Shown: piece by piece, positions 9,891 through 20,269 of the stretch
Layout of the letters: each line of letters starts with the position of its first letter
Position numbering within the stretch: the first letter of the stretch is position 1
Position numbers and translations under genes: made by a program
Assembly (NCBI GenBank): GCA_036924085.1
Contig: JAVGWX010000013.1
Location: 47,577,175 to 47,641,174 of the forward strand
Direction: 5' to 3'
DNA length: 64,000 bases
DNA from: Ariolimax columbianus
Taxonomy: Eukaryota; Mollusca; Gastropoda; Stylommatophora; Arionidae
The notes under the pieces: generated by a model
The model's database searches: none
Told to the model about the DNA's origin: nothing
What the model saw: only the letters and a program-made list of their open reading frames with translations

Positions 9891-10490
9891 TCGTTTTTAG
9901 ACCTCGACTTCAAAGATTCTAACGAAGGCAGCAGTCGACTTGAGGCTCAGGGCACTCCTGTACAGCTTCTCATGGAAGGACACTGGCTGTTGCCAAATAC
10001 TTCTTCTTTTGTCGGTATACCCAGGGCAGGACTGCAAAATATGTTGTGCTATCATGAGGGCTGTGCCACAGGCACAAAGGTTCGTAGTGCCAGTCTTGAA
10101 CTTATTGTACAGATAATATCTCAGTCTGCTGTGTCCTGTATGTAGCCCTTATGTCTGCTTTTATCTCATTGTATGTGATTTCTGTATCACTCTGCTGCAG
10201 CCTTCCTATCTCTCTGGCGAGTCTGTCCGCCTCCTCGTTGCCTGGAATGTCGCAGTGGGCTGGTATCCACTGGACTGTGCTTTATTTTTTAAATACTGGG
10301 GCAGGCGTTTGAACGAGTCTACCAGAGCGCTGAGTTAGTTTTTGTGCTAGTTTTTGAGAGCCGTTTACACTGAGAGGGCGTCTGTTAGAATTATCAGTTG
10401 CTTTTCTGCCGGCTCCTTATAGTCAGCTGCCTTACTCAGGGCACTGGCTTCAGCACTAAAGCTGCTTCAGCGTCTCCTAGTGGCAAATGC
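9890..10490 (-). mobile_element. RNase H-type LINE 3' fragment
   Basis: The - strand reads the RNase H C-terminal signature WIPAHCDIPGNEEADRLARE (near 10230-10275), then a Cys/His-containing tail with stops. The upstream acidic motif region (ALVSAKAASALS-like, near 10440) is decayed. It belongs to the same broad group as 53012-54603. Confidence 0.7.
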
Positions 10491-10829
10491 TGCTGAGTTT
10501 AGTATACTTTGCTTTTTAGTTTTATAATGATGCTGCTTCTCCCGTTTTCAATGGTATCTTTGGCTGAGCCATCCGTAATGGCATGTGATAAGAAAGTCTT
10601 AAATCAAACTATCAGCTGGCCTATCTTTAATGGTTGGATCTCCACTAAGATTTGGACTTATCCCGTTTCGTATGTTCTGAGCATTTACTGAAATAAGCAA
10701 GATGTAGGTAACCATTTTCTCACCATTGTCGCCAAATTTCATAATCGGGTCATGTCTAGTATTCAAGTTTAACAAAAATAAAGGTCACAGATTTCTCTGC
10801 CTGAACCTGTGATATGTGAGACGACTAAC

Positions 10830-11235
10830 ATTCATCCATCTAGCTGGCTGTCAGATTAGTGCACTGGTAGAGCATTAGCTTTTTAAGGCTGAAGTACAGG
10901 GTTCAACTCCCACTACCGGCATACTTCAGTTGACCCATTTGTAAATGGGTAGGGACAGAAAGACAGCAAGGAAGTCGAGTTTAGTAGAAGAATTAACATC
11001 ATTGTACACGGTTTAACCCATAAGTGCTCTGTTCTTCTCCATATTTTTAGAGAATCTCATCACAATACATGAACTCCGTAACACCGGCGAGGATCCCGTA
11101 ACAGATTGGGGAGATTTTTTACATAATTTTGAATTTTGCCAGGGCAGCGGCCGTTAAACCTGCGAGGAAGGGAACTGGTCATGTCAAATCTCACACAAGC
11201 TGTGGCTTAATACAAATAACACTTCATCTCTGATG
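10830..11235 (+). mobile_element. tRNA-headed SINE, family 4, interrupted by another SINE fragment
   Basis: The head GCACTGGTAGAGCATTAGC with GGGTTCAACTCCC is a good A box / B box pair resembling a tRNA-Lys-like sequence (TTTTTAA anticodon loop). The matching 3' part (GGAACTGG.CAT...CAAGCTGTGGCTTA) is displaced to about 11170-11215. Between them, about 10980-11155, lies an inverted fragment of the family 1 SINE carrying its third tail type. The uninterrupted form is at 29565-29750. Confidence 0.6.
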
Positions 11236-11439
11236 GCAGATTCTGCTATGAGACTTATTTTAAAACAAGAAAAGTTTGTCTAATACAAGTCCGTGTGATA
11301 TGGAATATGTTGGTCTATTTCCATTAAAAAAATATATATCATTGGCATACCTCAGATGTTTTATATTCAGATTTTAAAAAATTATGATGTTCTTGTGAAG
11401 TGAATGCATAAATATGATTTCTATTGTATTTCAGTCATC

Positions 11440-11705
11440 TTAACTTAATATTTATAATTCTTTGTACTGGTTTAGAAGACTCTGCAGAGTCTGTATACAA
11501 TCAGTTTGATCTAAAAAATATATAAATGCATTTAATATATTTTTGAATGCATAAACTGAACCTGACACCACTATTTCCTGTGGCAATGCATTCCAAGAAT
11601 TCACCACTATATGACTAAAACAATATTTCCCAATATCTAATCTGGACCTTTCTTTAATTAATTTGTAGTCTTTTCCGTCTTTGAAAAACTTGTTTTCAAT
11701 CAATG
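11440..11705 (-). mobile_element. CR1-like LINE 3' fragment
   Basis: Contains TTTGTACTGGTTTAGAAGACT, CTGCAGAGTCTGTATACAA and CTGTGGCAATGCATTCCAAG, the shared 3' block of the CR1-like family. On the - strand a decayed SRLDIGKYCFSHIVVNSWNA region is readable. Confidence 0.75.
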
Positions 11706-11930
11706 AAAACCCCTTCAGCTCCCTGTGGTGCTCAGGTCTTCAACAAATGCACACCTTTTTCCTGTCCTGTGCCATCCATTTCAGCTCTCCGTGACTTCCT
11801 TGTTTCTTTTGTGTCTGCCTCATGCATGTTCTATCTGTGTATTTTGGGCTTCCTCTTATTTCTATTGCCATGAGGATTTCAGAACAGAGATTACTGTGTA
11901 ATGGCATCAGCTGGTTTCCTTAATGTGTTT
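11706..11930 (-). mobile_element. LINE 3' fragment, (TTGA)n-tailed group
   Basis: Starts at AATCAATGAAAACCCCTTCAG, the reverse complement of a TTGATT tail. It runs through remnants equivalent to the TWRR and GHTLRKP region. The same start is seen at about 58857. Confidence 0.55.
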
Positions 11931-12766
11931 TCTATCCAATGCCAAATGTCTTCTTCTCGTCTACCATTCCACTGTTGTCAAATCCCCCCCGGCTAATTTT
12001 TTTTCCACTGTTTTTTTTCTACACTGTTTGTCAAATTTAATTCCAAACTGGTTGTCAGATTTTTCTCCCCCACTGTCTATTTTTCCGCCCACTGTTGTCT
12101 ATATTTCCCCCCACATTGTTTGTCTAATTTTGTTCCCCGTGTTGTTTGTCCAAGCTCGATATAACTGACTTCTCATACTACCATTTCAATCATTATATTC
12201 TGAGCGAGCACCTATTTATGTAAGTTAAAATCCTTTTGCTCTGGTTTTTTTTTGTTATAACCATGTTTCAGTGCCATACAAAAGGACTGACTTGTTTCAA
12301 TTATTTGCAGTTTTCAAATTCATCCACATATCCAACATGGTTTATGCAAAGGGAACCGCATTCATTTGATTCTAGTAAATAGACCAGTATGTTTTCTGGA
12401 ATATTATTTTCTAAATTTGTCCAGCCCTGGTATTTAATCCAAGGCATTTGTTTTGGGATCAACAGCAGCAGTGACAAAACCGTCACATTATATTGTTGTC
12501 GTGACAAAACCATCACATTACATTGTCAAACTTAATGAGTTCCTGCTTCACAATTGTATGCTTGTCACATTTCAGATTGTGACTGTGTCACATGAAAATG
12601 TTTAGATCATCTAATGCAGGGGTCGGCAAACTACAGCCCGTAGGCCAATTCTGTCCGCTGTCTCTTTTTTTTATTTTTTAAAATTTAACGAGAATGGATT
12701 TTACATTTTCAAATGTTTTAAAAGTTCAAAGACTATACAAGTGAGAAGCTTTCTATTAACCTCCAA

Positions 12767-13042
12767 TTGGAGGTGATTAAGATGCAATGTGTAGACATGC
12801 TGAAAGGCAAATTTCAAGAGAAGAATCTAACAGAATTCTATAAATGTCTTCATAGCGATGAATATGGTCAATTAAGATCATATACTCTGGGATTTATATC
12901 TGTATTTGGTGGCATTTACCTGTGTGAAAAGACATTTTCAAAGATGAAATACGTAAAATCTAAATACAATTCAGGATTAACAGATGAACATTCTAAATCA
13001 AATATCGCTCTAGCAAAAGATGGCAGGAAAAAGACAATTTAA
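12767..13042 (+). pseudogene. hAT transposase C-terminal fragment (ZBED5/GTF2IRD2-like type)
   Basis: About 90 residues with FQEKNLTEFYKCL, then FGGIYLCEKTFSKMKYVKSK and SGLTDEHSKSNIALA. The (S/G)xYxCExxFSxMKxxKSKxRxxLTDEHL pattern is the C-terminal dimerisation region of hAT transposases of the kind domesticated in ZBED5 and GTF2IRD2 proteins (established knowledge). The catalytic and BED zinc-finger parts are absent. Because it lies between matching hAT ends, it is a transposon relic rather than a host gene. Confidence 0.85.
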
Positions 13043-13089
13043 TCAAGTACCATACAGAGAGATGAAGAAATCAGTATATACACCAATAG

Positions 13090-13545
13090 AGAGATGTGAA
13101 CATAAGCGGTAGACCAGACCCAATTCACCAACTCAAAAGAAACTACCTTATTTCATAGGAACACTGCAGACTACTATAACATCTATACCGACTAAAGATC
13201 TGACACACCGATATATGCCTTATGGAACAGGGAGCCAGAACCCTGAACACATTCTACAGAAATGTCCACTCTATAGGAAAACGAGATGCCAGAGGGCGCG
13301 GAGCTCAGACAAAAGCTGTGGGGCAGCTGCTCCAACCTGGTGAAGAGATGGCGACTGGCCTGCAGATATAGGATGACCACGCTGCCGAGGACGGATGTGT
13401 CAGACCAAAAGGTGCAAATATCGCAGTCAAACTGTAAACTAGCGATGCAACGCATTGTGTTCTCAGGTCCTTGCAAGTAGCAGGATGCAGTCCAGTCAGG
13501 GCTTGGTAGCGGGAGATTTAGAACGAACGCAAAAGAAGAAGCAGC
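13090..13545 (+). mobile_element. RNase H-type LINE 3' remnant with GAA tail, inside the hAT
   Basis: The reading EPEHILQKCPLY corresponds to the TxEHLLQxCPxY Cys/His motif of the LINE C-terminus. The GAA-tailed 3' block (TGTCAGACCAAAAGGTGCAA ... GAACGCAAAAGAAGAAGC) follows. This links the dispersed GAA-tailed block to the LINE coding end. Confidence 0.65.
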
Positions 13546-13691
13546 ATGACCAAAGATCCTGAATGCAAAGAACAGATCAATTTTGATGATATAGAGTACT
13601 AACTGTGAACCCCAATTTGGTAAAATGTTGTATAAAAACATCAATTACATTATTATCATTTGTAGAGCTGTATTTCAACCAATTGTATTCT

Positions 13692-13925
13692 AACTTAACT
13701 TCTTTATGCTGGTTTAGAAGGCCTTGCAGAGTCTGTATACAACCAGTTTCTTCTACTCCACTTGATCTAAAAACAACTGCGTGCATCCAATCCATTGTTG
13801 ATGCATTATCTGAACCTGCCCCCCACTATTTCATATGACAATACATTCACTACTCTGACTAAAAAATATTTGGATCTTTGTTTAATCAATTTTTAGCTGT
13901 GTTCTCTTGTTCTGCAGAGAAATCA
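13692..13925 (-). mobile_element. CR1-like LINE 3' fragment nested in the hAT
   Basis: TAACTTAACTTCTTTATGCT through AGTCTGTATACAACCAG and the following body match the shared CR1-like 3' block, truncated at about 13925. Confidence 0.75.
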
Positions 13926-14264
13926 GCTGCTCAAGCCTAGCCCGCTAAGCAGAAAATCCTCCTCCTGACTACACCCATCTTATGCCAGAGCTGATACCTG
14001 TACAGGGGCATCTGTCCCTGTAAAAGTACAGGTCAACTAAGAACTAAGTTCTCTTGTTCTTATAGCCGGGAACTATTTTTTTTTTTATAGCCGGCTCAAC
14101 TTATTACGCTACATTTTGTTCAATAAGTTTGTGAAAGTTTTTCCCTTGTTATTTAAGTAGGCCTACACACATAAATATCCTCATTTGCCTCTTGGCCCGA
14201 ATGAGCCTAAAACATTTAGAATTTGGTCCTTCACAACAAATATTTGCCGACCCCTGGATCTAAT

Positions 14265-14640
14265 ACGTGGATCAGCTCACACACACGTTTTTATGATAGA
14301 TTCTACTTTTATATTTTTGTAATTGTCAAACTTTAATTAGATCTGCTGTTTTTGGTTGTAAATAGTTTTTTTTTAAAACACATTTCTCATGTATTTGCTT
14401 ATGTAATGTGGGTGTTTGAGACAGTGCAGTTTATTGATGGATAAGATTTATGTCTTATGATAAATCCTTGATATTTATACAGAACAAATTTGTAAACAGA
14501 TTATGATAATTCCTTTAGCTGCGTGCTGGCAGCTCTTGCATGCTTTTGTCCAGGAGGCATTGAGCTGTTGCCTTTCTCAGTTGGAGTTTGTATAAAGTCT
14601 GCTTGTTTTAGTAACAAGGTCAGATAGTTGATGGCATCAT
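14265..14640. other. no recognised feature
   Basis: AT-rich sequence between the hAT and a SINE, with no convincing frame. Confidence 0.3.
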
Positions 14641-14880
14641 CAGACAGTTGTGTCTAGATGATGTGACTTGCGCTGTATTTGGATTATAGTGAGGAAGAAG
14701 CTGTGCTGGTCATCAACCTCACTCTTTGGTCCCGAACTACCATAGACCAGTGGCAAGACATAAGTCGAGATGACTGAAGGTAATTCAGGATGCAGGCACT
14801 CAGGTCCAACCTCTTTGAGACCAGGGGTGGCTCGAACCCACGCCATTTCTGTTTTTCGCTTTTGGCCACAGCAATCTGCA
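14641..14880 (-). mobile_element. tRNA-headed SINE, family 3
   Basis: Inverted copy of 4930-5240. It shares the reverse complement of CACTATAATCC...GCGCAAGT and a B-box-like GGCTCGAACCCACG on the displayed strand. Confidence 0.65.
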
Positions 14881-15580
14881 GGTAAAGGTCAGTCCCATGA
14901 CAATGATTGCCATCGGGGATGAATATAAATAATACTAAGCCGTAGCCTATGTGAGGTGGAGTGGCCAGTTCCCTACCTTGCTGTTTTTAACCTTCCCCAA
15001 CTCGTACGTCAGTTGTATTCCCAGTCTAGAAAGTCAGCTCACTTGTCTACTAGTGTACATGCTCCTAGAGGATTCACAATATTTATGGGGAAGGTATGGA
15101 TGCATCTTTTGAGTATCCTCGAAGGGAGGCAGTCCAGTGTCGATGTTCCAGGATCGTCATGTCCTTCCAGAGATGTAGGATACACATTTCAGTCAGCCAT
15201 GTGAGTCCATGCTAGCTCATCTGTAGAAGCAACATGTCTGGCATTTCCTGCTACTTGGGAGTTGTCACAAAGGGCCAGAGGTCCACTAGTCTACATATCT
15301 TTGTCATGAATAGGTATAATTGATCGAAGACAGACAGCAAAGGACAAGAATGCATTTAAAACATGAAAGGAGGTGGATGGATTGGTGCAGCCTACTACAC
15401 TCGCTGGTGTGTTTTCTTACTGAATTATACTGCTCTTAAGTCACTTATCTGGCACCTATACCAGGACGACTCTGAAATTAGTATTCCTGCTGGCAGAGCT
15501 CCCGGGGTCATTGCAGTGCGCAAGCTCTTCAACCACTGCATGGCAGGCTTGCATGTGAAGAGGTTCCATGTAGGGTTGTT
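14881..15580. other. no recognised feature
   Basis: Apparently unique sequence. Several short open frames lack recognisable domains or splice context. Confidence 0.3.
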
Positions 15581-15900
15581 TGCAAATGCCCACAATGAGT
15601 ATGTTACTCTTTTGTGCACCCTGAAAAGGACATTAAGTGGCAGGTTGCAGTAGCTTTCCTCACATCCCGAGCAAGCTGATTGGGATCCAAGTGGTTGTGC
15701 TATGCTCAGCTTCATCTGCATGTCAATCCCTCACCTTGTTAGCCAGGTTGCCATGAAAACAGCCCGTTTCCAAGGAAGCCAAGGTGAGAGTCTTGTCTAG
15801 TATATTTTGCCTCATCAGACGTTAAGTCTTCCTTCCCACAGCCTCGCTGTAAACTACGACATCACAGCTTTATTTTAAGAATGAACGCCGAAGAATAATA
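15581..15900 (-). repeat. dispersed repeat R2 (inverted copy) plus GAA-tailed remnant
   Basis: The reverse complement of 15595-15800 matches 33560-33850 and 41850-42120. Shared blocks include CTCGGGATGTGAGGAAAGCTA, CAACC(T/C)GCCACTTA and AAGAGTAAC(A/T)TACT. Right after it, at 15840-15900 on the + strand, is a GAA-tail-type remnant (CTGTAAACTACGACATCACAG ... GCCGAAGAATAATAA). Confidence 0.6.
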
Positions 15901-16289
15901 AATTTAATGTGAATAACTATACTTTATACAGAACATTCATTTCAGCACATTGTCATGCCACAACTAGTTATATTTTTTTGCTTTTGTGTGCGGACAATAT
16001 TCAAGGTTGTGTAGATTTTATATGCCAGTTGTGATTTCAGTGAGGGGACTAGATTGTGATAATATGTAACCGAGTTCTTGGACTTTTAATTGGGTATTAT
16101 TCCACTATGTTGTACGTGGAGAAAAATGAGTGTAGATTTGGGTACCATATTCCAGTGTTGTGACTTCGGGGTAAGAGGACAAATGAGCATAGATTTGGGT
16201 ATACCTGTGTTGTGACTTATGTTTCAGGGCCATACAGCAGGATGGGGGAAATAAACAGATGCAGGGCCTTCAGAGAGCCCAACCAACTC
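15901..16289. other. no recognised feature
   Basis: Contains a local imperfect duplication (the TGAGTGTAGATTTGGGTA and TGAGCATAGATTTGGGTA region, 16125-16205) and nothing else recognised. Confidence 0.4.
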
Positions 16290-16293
16290 TTAA

Positions 16294-16471
16294 CCCTTTA
16301 CGCCCTAAGCCTTAAAACAGGAAATACATATTCATAAGAGCAGGGAGATACTTCTTGGCCTTATTTATATATTATTTGTTTACATACGAGATGGAAATGC
16401 TTTCCCAGATAAGAAGAGTTGCATTGAACATAGTAGTTTCCAAACACTGGGCAGGTTAGGGTGTTAAAGGG
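16294..16471. mobile_element. piggyBac-type MITE flanked by TTAA
   Basis: A 178-bp element sits between TTAA at 16290-16293 and 16472-16475. The left end CCCTTTACGCCCTAAG matches the inverted right end CCCTTTAACACCCTAACC with a single one-base gap and small differences. TTAA target duplication plus ends starting CCCTTT is characteristic of piggyBac transposons (established knowledge). No transposase is encoded. Confidence 0.8.
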
Positions 16472-16475
16472 TTAA

Positions 16476-17640
16476 AATGTCAGGGTATTGTAGTTTTGTT
16501 CATACCCAGATAAACTAAATCCTCGGCGGAATGAGCATTCTGCAATTGTGGGGATGCAGCCAAGGTTTTTGGTTATTTCCCCGTGAAATGTGTACCTTGA
16601 TTTTTTTTTTTTCCAAATTCAAATGGTGTATCATGATTTTTGCCCATGAGATAACTACAGAGAATTATTTTCTTCCATACAAAGCATACAGTGACCACTA
16701 CAGCTCGCCTCCTTAAAGGAAGGCTGGATCAAGGCACAGCAGTGGTGGTTACTGTAGCAATGTATTTGATATGACGAGGATGCTAATTTCCATGCATATT
16801 CTTGGAAGGTTTCAGTGAGACCCACCCTTATTTCAGCTCCCTGTGGGGGCACATGCCCTGAGCCATTCATTCCAGTTTTTGTTGTTTGACTTGAGATTTC
16901 TTCCTCTGGGGAGTCCCGTACAGAGACTGTCATGCTAATATAACTAGTATAAAATGAAGCTTGTCAACAGGAGTCCTGTAGTTGCTGACAAAAGGTTAAG
17001 GAGCATAGAGAGAAGAGATTAAACAAAAACCCAATGGTGGACACCAGATTTATTGATCAAACTGTCTGCAAAATCTATGCCTTGTCATTTTTGGTGCGAT
17101 CACCTTCTTGGTCTGTTGCTCTTGCCAGGCACCATATCTTTCAATACCCTTGTGTTAAAGTCAAATCTATAGGTTTCTGTCCATATTATGCTGCCATGGA
17201 AGAAGGGGAAACAACAAAACAATTTGCATCTCTGGTGGTTTCAGCTCTCTTCAAGTCTGCATTTCACATGTGGCCCACTCAGTGTTCCTGCCATTTTCAA
17301 ATGTGTAATGAATTTCTAGCATCTGTCAGTCTTGCATTGGTGTCCCAGATATAAGAAGCTACTCTACTCTTTATCGCAATCATTATGGATTAACAGTAAT
17401 GGCATATCAATGGTGCATGGACCTGATCTTCATTCACAGGCCTGGGGAAAACATATCTGAATCTTTGCGATAATCATGTATGTGCAAACCTTACAATTGT
17501 AACTGCCATTGCAAATGTTTTGAGTTCAACAAGGTGACCATAATGGTCAGTGATTACTGCATTCTAATAAACATTTGTTGATGAGCACGTTTGTTTCCCC
17601 TGTTCATGACATTGTGGCATAGCTTGCTGTGATCTATACC
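16476..17640. other. no recognised feature
   Basis: Unassigned sequence between the MITE and a possible open frame at 17723. Short frames on both strands have no recognisable domain. An AATAAA on the - strand near 17047-17054 could serve TATDN3 but is 1.3 kb past its stop. Confidence 0.3.
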
Positions 17641-17722
17641 TGAATATAATAGCAGTTTAGGAGGTTATGAGAAACATCTTCCCAGTGGCAACATATGGGC
17701 CACCACAAACACTAGGAGAAGG

Positions 17723-17938
17723 GTGCTCAAAATACCACGGATAGCAGTAAGTCTTACAAGAGCTGGATATCGAGGGGTAAAATTGGTTAGTAAACAATAT
17801 CTGGGCCACATTAAACGTTATGGAGATGATGATGTGAGAGTGATTGCAAAGGAAGGACATGATGAGACTATACTACTGGTGCAGCCTGTTCCCAAGGTCA
17901 AACTTGGAGACAGAATAAGGTCTTGGTCAGCTCATTAA
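17723..17938 (+). other. unrecognised open frame of 71 codons
   Basis: The frame is rich in Val, Lys, Arg and Asp (for example GYRGVKLVSKQYLGHIKRYG and HDETILLVQPVPKVKLGDRI). Its composition looks coding-like and it has no low-complexity bias. I do not recognise a family, and no matching exon was found nearby. It could be a LINE C-terminal relic, since it carries a GHIKRYG string similar to the YFGHIKRH motif of other LINEs here, or a chance frame. Confidence 0.25.
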
Positions 17939-18388
17939 CTGTGCTGCATCTACCTATATATTAAGTAGATTTGTTTACGACCTCCTATGCAGCAAAATGA
18001 TTGAATTCCTTAGGTCAGTACCTCAGCAAGTCTAAATTAAAAAATCAGAGCTGTCCAAGATCCCACTCTGTCTTAAAACAGTCCTGGCAACAGACTGCGC
18101 CTGGATTAGAGAATAGGGATCAAAGAGGGAAGACAAATGCCATGCTGAAACCAAATGGGTCTGGCTGAAAGGTGCAAATATCGCAGCCTTGCTATACACA
18201 ATGTAACAATACATGCCTAGCTGGTTACAGTGTTACATTCTCTGCTCCCTTTTCAGGCCCAGCCCCAGTTAACACGAGTAGTTTTACAACTGCAAACAAT
18301 AATATGCACAAACAATGTCTTTGTAACAGTTTAGTCTTGAACTTAGAGTGGTGAATGATTCTCTCCTTGTCCCAGCACAGACTCATGA

Positions 18389-18532
18389 TTATAACTGTAA
18401 CATTGGCTTGAGTCTTGGAAATACTTTGACAGCATTTTCTGTAGTGATGCGCATGACATCTTCAGTGGCCACATTCTTGATCTTTGCGATGTGCTCACAC
18501 GAAATCAGCACGTTAGACGGTTCATTCACAGC
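18389..18532 (-). CDS. TATDN3: TATDN3 exon 11 (last; C-terminus and stop)
   Basis: Acceptor CTTCTTAG lies just above 18532. The exon holds 47 codons plus TAA at 18389-18391. It encodes AVNEPSNVLISCEHIAKIKN, then VATEDVMRITTENAVKVFPR and LKPMLQL. The NEPxN(V/I)xIS...HIAxxKxVxxEx(V/I)xxxTTxNAxKxFPRL pattern is the C-terminal helical end of TATDN3. The E(D/E)V...TTENAxxxF part is common to the whole TatD family. It joins exon 10 in phase 0. No frameshift. Confidence 0.95.
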   Translation of the reverse strand, partial: AVNEPSNVLISCEHIAKIKNVATEDVMRITTENAVKVFPRLKPMLQL

Positions 18533-18649
18533 CTAAGAAGAAGAGAAAGGCATGGATTGTGAAACTGTTCTAGTAAAAACCATCACACATTCAACTTAGC
18601 ATGCCAGAGGCAATATGGTCTACCTGGAAAAATAAATAATAAGCTCTCT

Positions 18650-18905
18650 TAGGCGTCTGAGGCCCATTGTGTCGAATGGCCACATCCGCTATCTGCTGCA
18701 GTCATTCTGTGCAGGGACAGCCTCTTCTGCACCTCTAGCCGGTGTGGAGGAAGCTTTTTGGCGGAGTAGTGATCTGTGGAGTATCTTGTGGGCCGAGGTT
18801 TTCTGATCCAGTCGTATGACATGACTGAAGAAAGACATCTGTCGACGGTCCAGCGTTTCCGAGATTGGGTGGATGTCTGTTTTAGAAGAGAATTCCATGT
18901 ATATG
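18650..18905 (-). mobile_element. LINE C-terminal remnant
   Basis: The - strand reads DRRQMSFFSHVIRLDQKTSA and HKILHRSLLRQKASSTP. This resembles the R(R/L)xxFGHVxRMD...RRG(R)P region found C-terminal to LINE reverse transcriptases. It is short and decayed, so the group is unclear. Confidence 0.5.
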
Positions 18906-19049
18906 AAGTCCAAGATTTAATAGAACAGTATGACAATTCAGTGGATTCTTTTCCTACTGCAAGATACATAGAATGCTCAGTGAAATAATAGAGAAATCAC
19001 AATCCGAATGAAGTCATGGCAAGGTTTATAACTTCAAAAACAAAATGCC

Positions 19050-19245
19050 GTAGTGAAAACCTTGAGTGTGATGTTGTTGTTGAATGTTGTTTTCACACAA
19101 AGAAAATAAATCCCAGCAAAACTATTCTTGCAGACACTGAGAATAATAATCATTGTAAGACATTGATCATTCTTCTCAGTGTGTACAAGATTAGTCTTGG
19201 GACCATATATCGTGTACATCATTAGTACATGCTAACTTTTGCTTT
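19050..19245. repeat. imperfect palindrome (MITE-like hairpin)
   Basis: The arm around 19090-19160 (CCCAGCAAAACTATTCTTGC, CACTGAGAATAATAATC) is roughly the reverse complement of 19162-19230 (GATCATTCTTCTCAGTGTG, ACAAGATTAGTCTTGGGACC). The centre is near 19160. Arms are about 45-60 bases with several mismatches. Target duplications not established. Confidence 0.6.
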
Positions 19246-19439
19246 TCATATATCGAATACTGATTCACATCTTAATATTAAACGTTTGATAGGAGTATTC
19301 CAAACCATATATAACCAAGACTGCCCCAGAGGGAATTGAACCCCCCTTTATTTTAGCTAACAGGAGTTCGCATTATCACTTACACTAAATGTTCTATAAA
19401 TATATATGACTAATAACATAGAGGGGTTTAAATCTTTAA

Positions 19440-20060
19440 TAGAGGCAAATTGGCAGGAACTTGAGGTGGTACAACGTTTCAAATGCTGAGATCATTGATC
19501 AGTAAAGAGGGATCACAGCCAGTGGTAATTGCAAGAATAGCACAAATAACAGTGGCGCTTACTCGGCTGAAACGCATATGCCAAGATAAGCGGCTCGCCC
19601 TAGGCATAAAAGTTAGACTAATGCGCTCTTTGGTGATCTCAATATTTCTGTATGCCTGTGAGGCCTGGACCATTACAGCAGATATCCAGGGCAGAATACA
19701 TGCAATGAAAATGAGGTGCTATAGAAAACTCCTAAATGTTACATATAAAGATTGTGTCACGAACGTAGAAATACGACGGAGAGTTGAAAACGCTATTAGC
19801 CCTTTTGAAGATCTGTTCACAACAATTACAAGACGAAAGATGGTCTGGTGCGGGCACGTCGCGAGGTCCAATGGAATTCCCAACTCGATACTCTTTGGTT
19901 CCATACCGGGACAGAGAGGGCGAGGACGTCCAAGGAAGAGATGGGTGGACAACATCACTGAGTGGTCAGGCCTTCGTCCTGGTGAGATACGTCAGGTGGC
20001 GACAGACAGAGAGGGATGGCGTATGATTTTGGGAGTGTCTTCATGTGTGCCCTAACGACC
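19440..20060 (+). mobile_element. LINE reverse-transcriptase C-terminal fragment (group E)
   Basis: An open stretch of about 190 codons reads IARIAQITVALTRLKRIC, then SIFLYACEAWTITADIQGRI and GQRGRGRPRKRWVDNITEWS. This region follows the RT catalytic core in many invertebrate LINEs: the LYG/ACExWT segment, a His-containing WCGHVAR, and an Arg-rich RGRPRKRW. Palm motifs A to C are absent, so it is 5' truncated. A relative lies inverted at 36402-37500. Confidence 0.85.
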
Positions 20061-20269
20061 TGATGGGTTACGGGATGAACTGAACTGAAAATATTCTCCA
20101 GAGAACAACGGTACATTAACCTGTATTATACGCTTTTATTTAACTCACTTGTTAGATATGGTCACATGTTCATTCTTCCCTTTTGTTCAAAATCTACATG
20201 GGTAAAATTCCAGAGTTGACTAACCCTCATGAGAGGTCCCTCAATGAACTGTTGTTATCTCTATTTCGA

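Larger units (their letters stand above)
12616..14257 (+). mobile_element. hAT transposon remnant with terminal inverted repeats
   Basis: Left end GCAGGGGTCGGCAAACTAC and right end TATTTGCCGACCCCTGG are inverted copies of CAGGGGTCGGCAAA, a typical hAT end. ATCTAAT flanks both sides (12609-12615 and 14258-14264), consistent with an ~8-bp duplication. It carries one transposase C-terminal fragment (12767-13042) and has itself been invaded by an RNase H LINE tail (about 13090-13545) and a CR1-like 3' fragment (13692-13925). Confidence 0.85.

Noticed and set aside
10858..10925. Functional tRNA-Lys gene
   Set aside because: A/B-box-like sequences and a TTTTTAA loop are present, but the anticodon loop is 8 bases, the acceptor stem does not pair, and related copies (29565) show it is a SINE head.
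12767..13042. Host ZBED5/GTF2IRD2-like gene exon
   Set aside because: It is enclosed by hAT terminal inverted repeats with a target duplication, and the rest of the protein is absent.
15363..15721. Overlapping 96- and 98-codon frames
   Set aside because: They run through repeat R2 and flanking DNA on opposite strands, with no domain recognised.
16655..16933. 92-codon frame on the - strand
   Set aside because: No recognisable motif, no supporting splice sites, and no link to numb or TATDN3.
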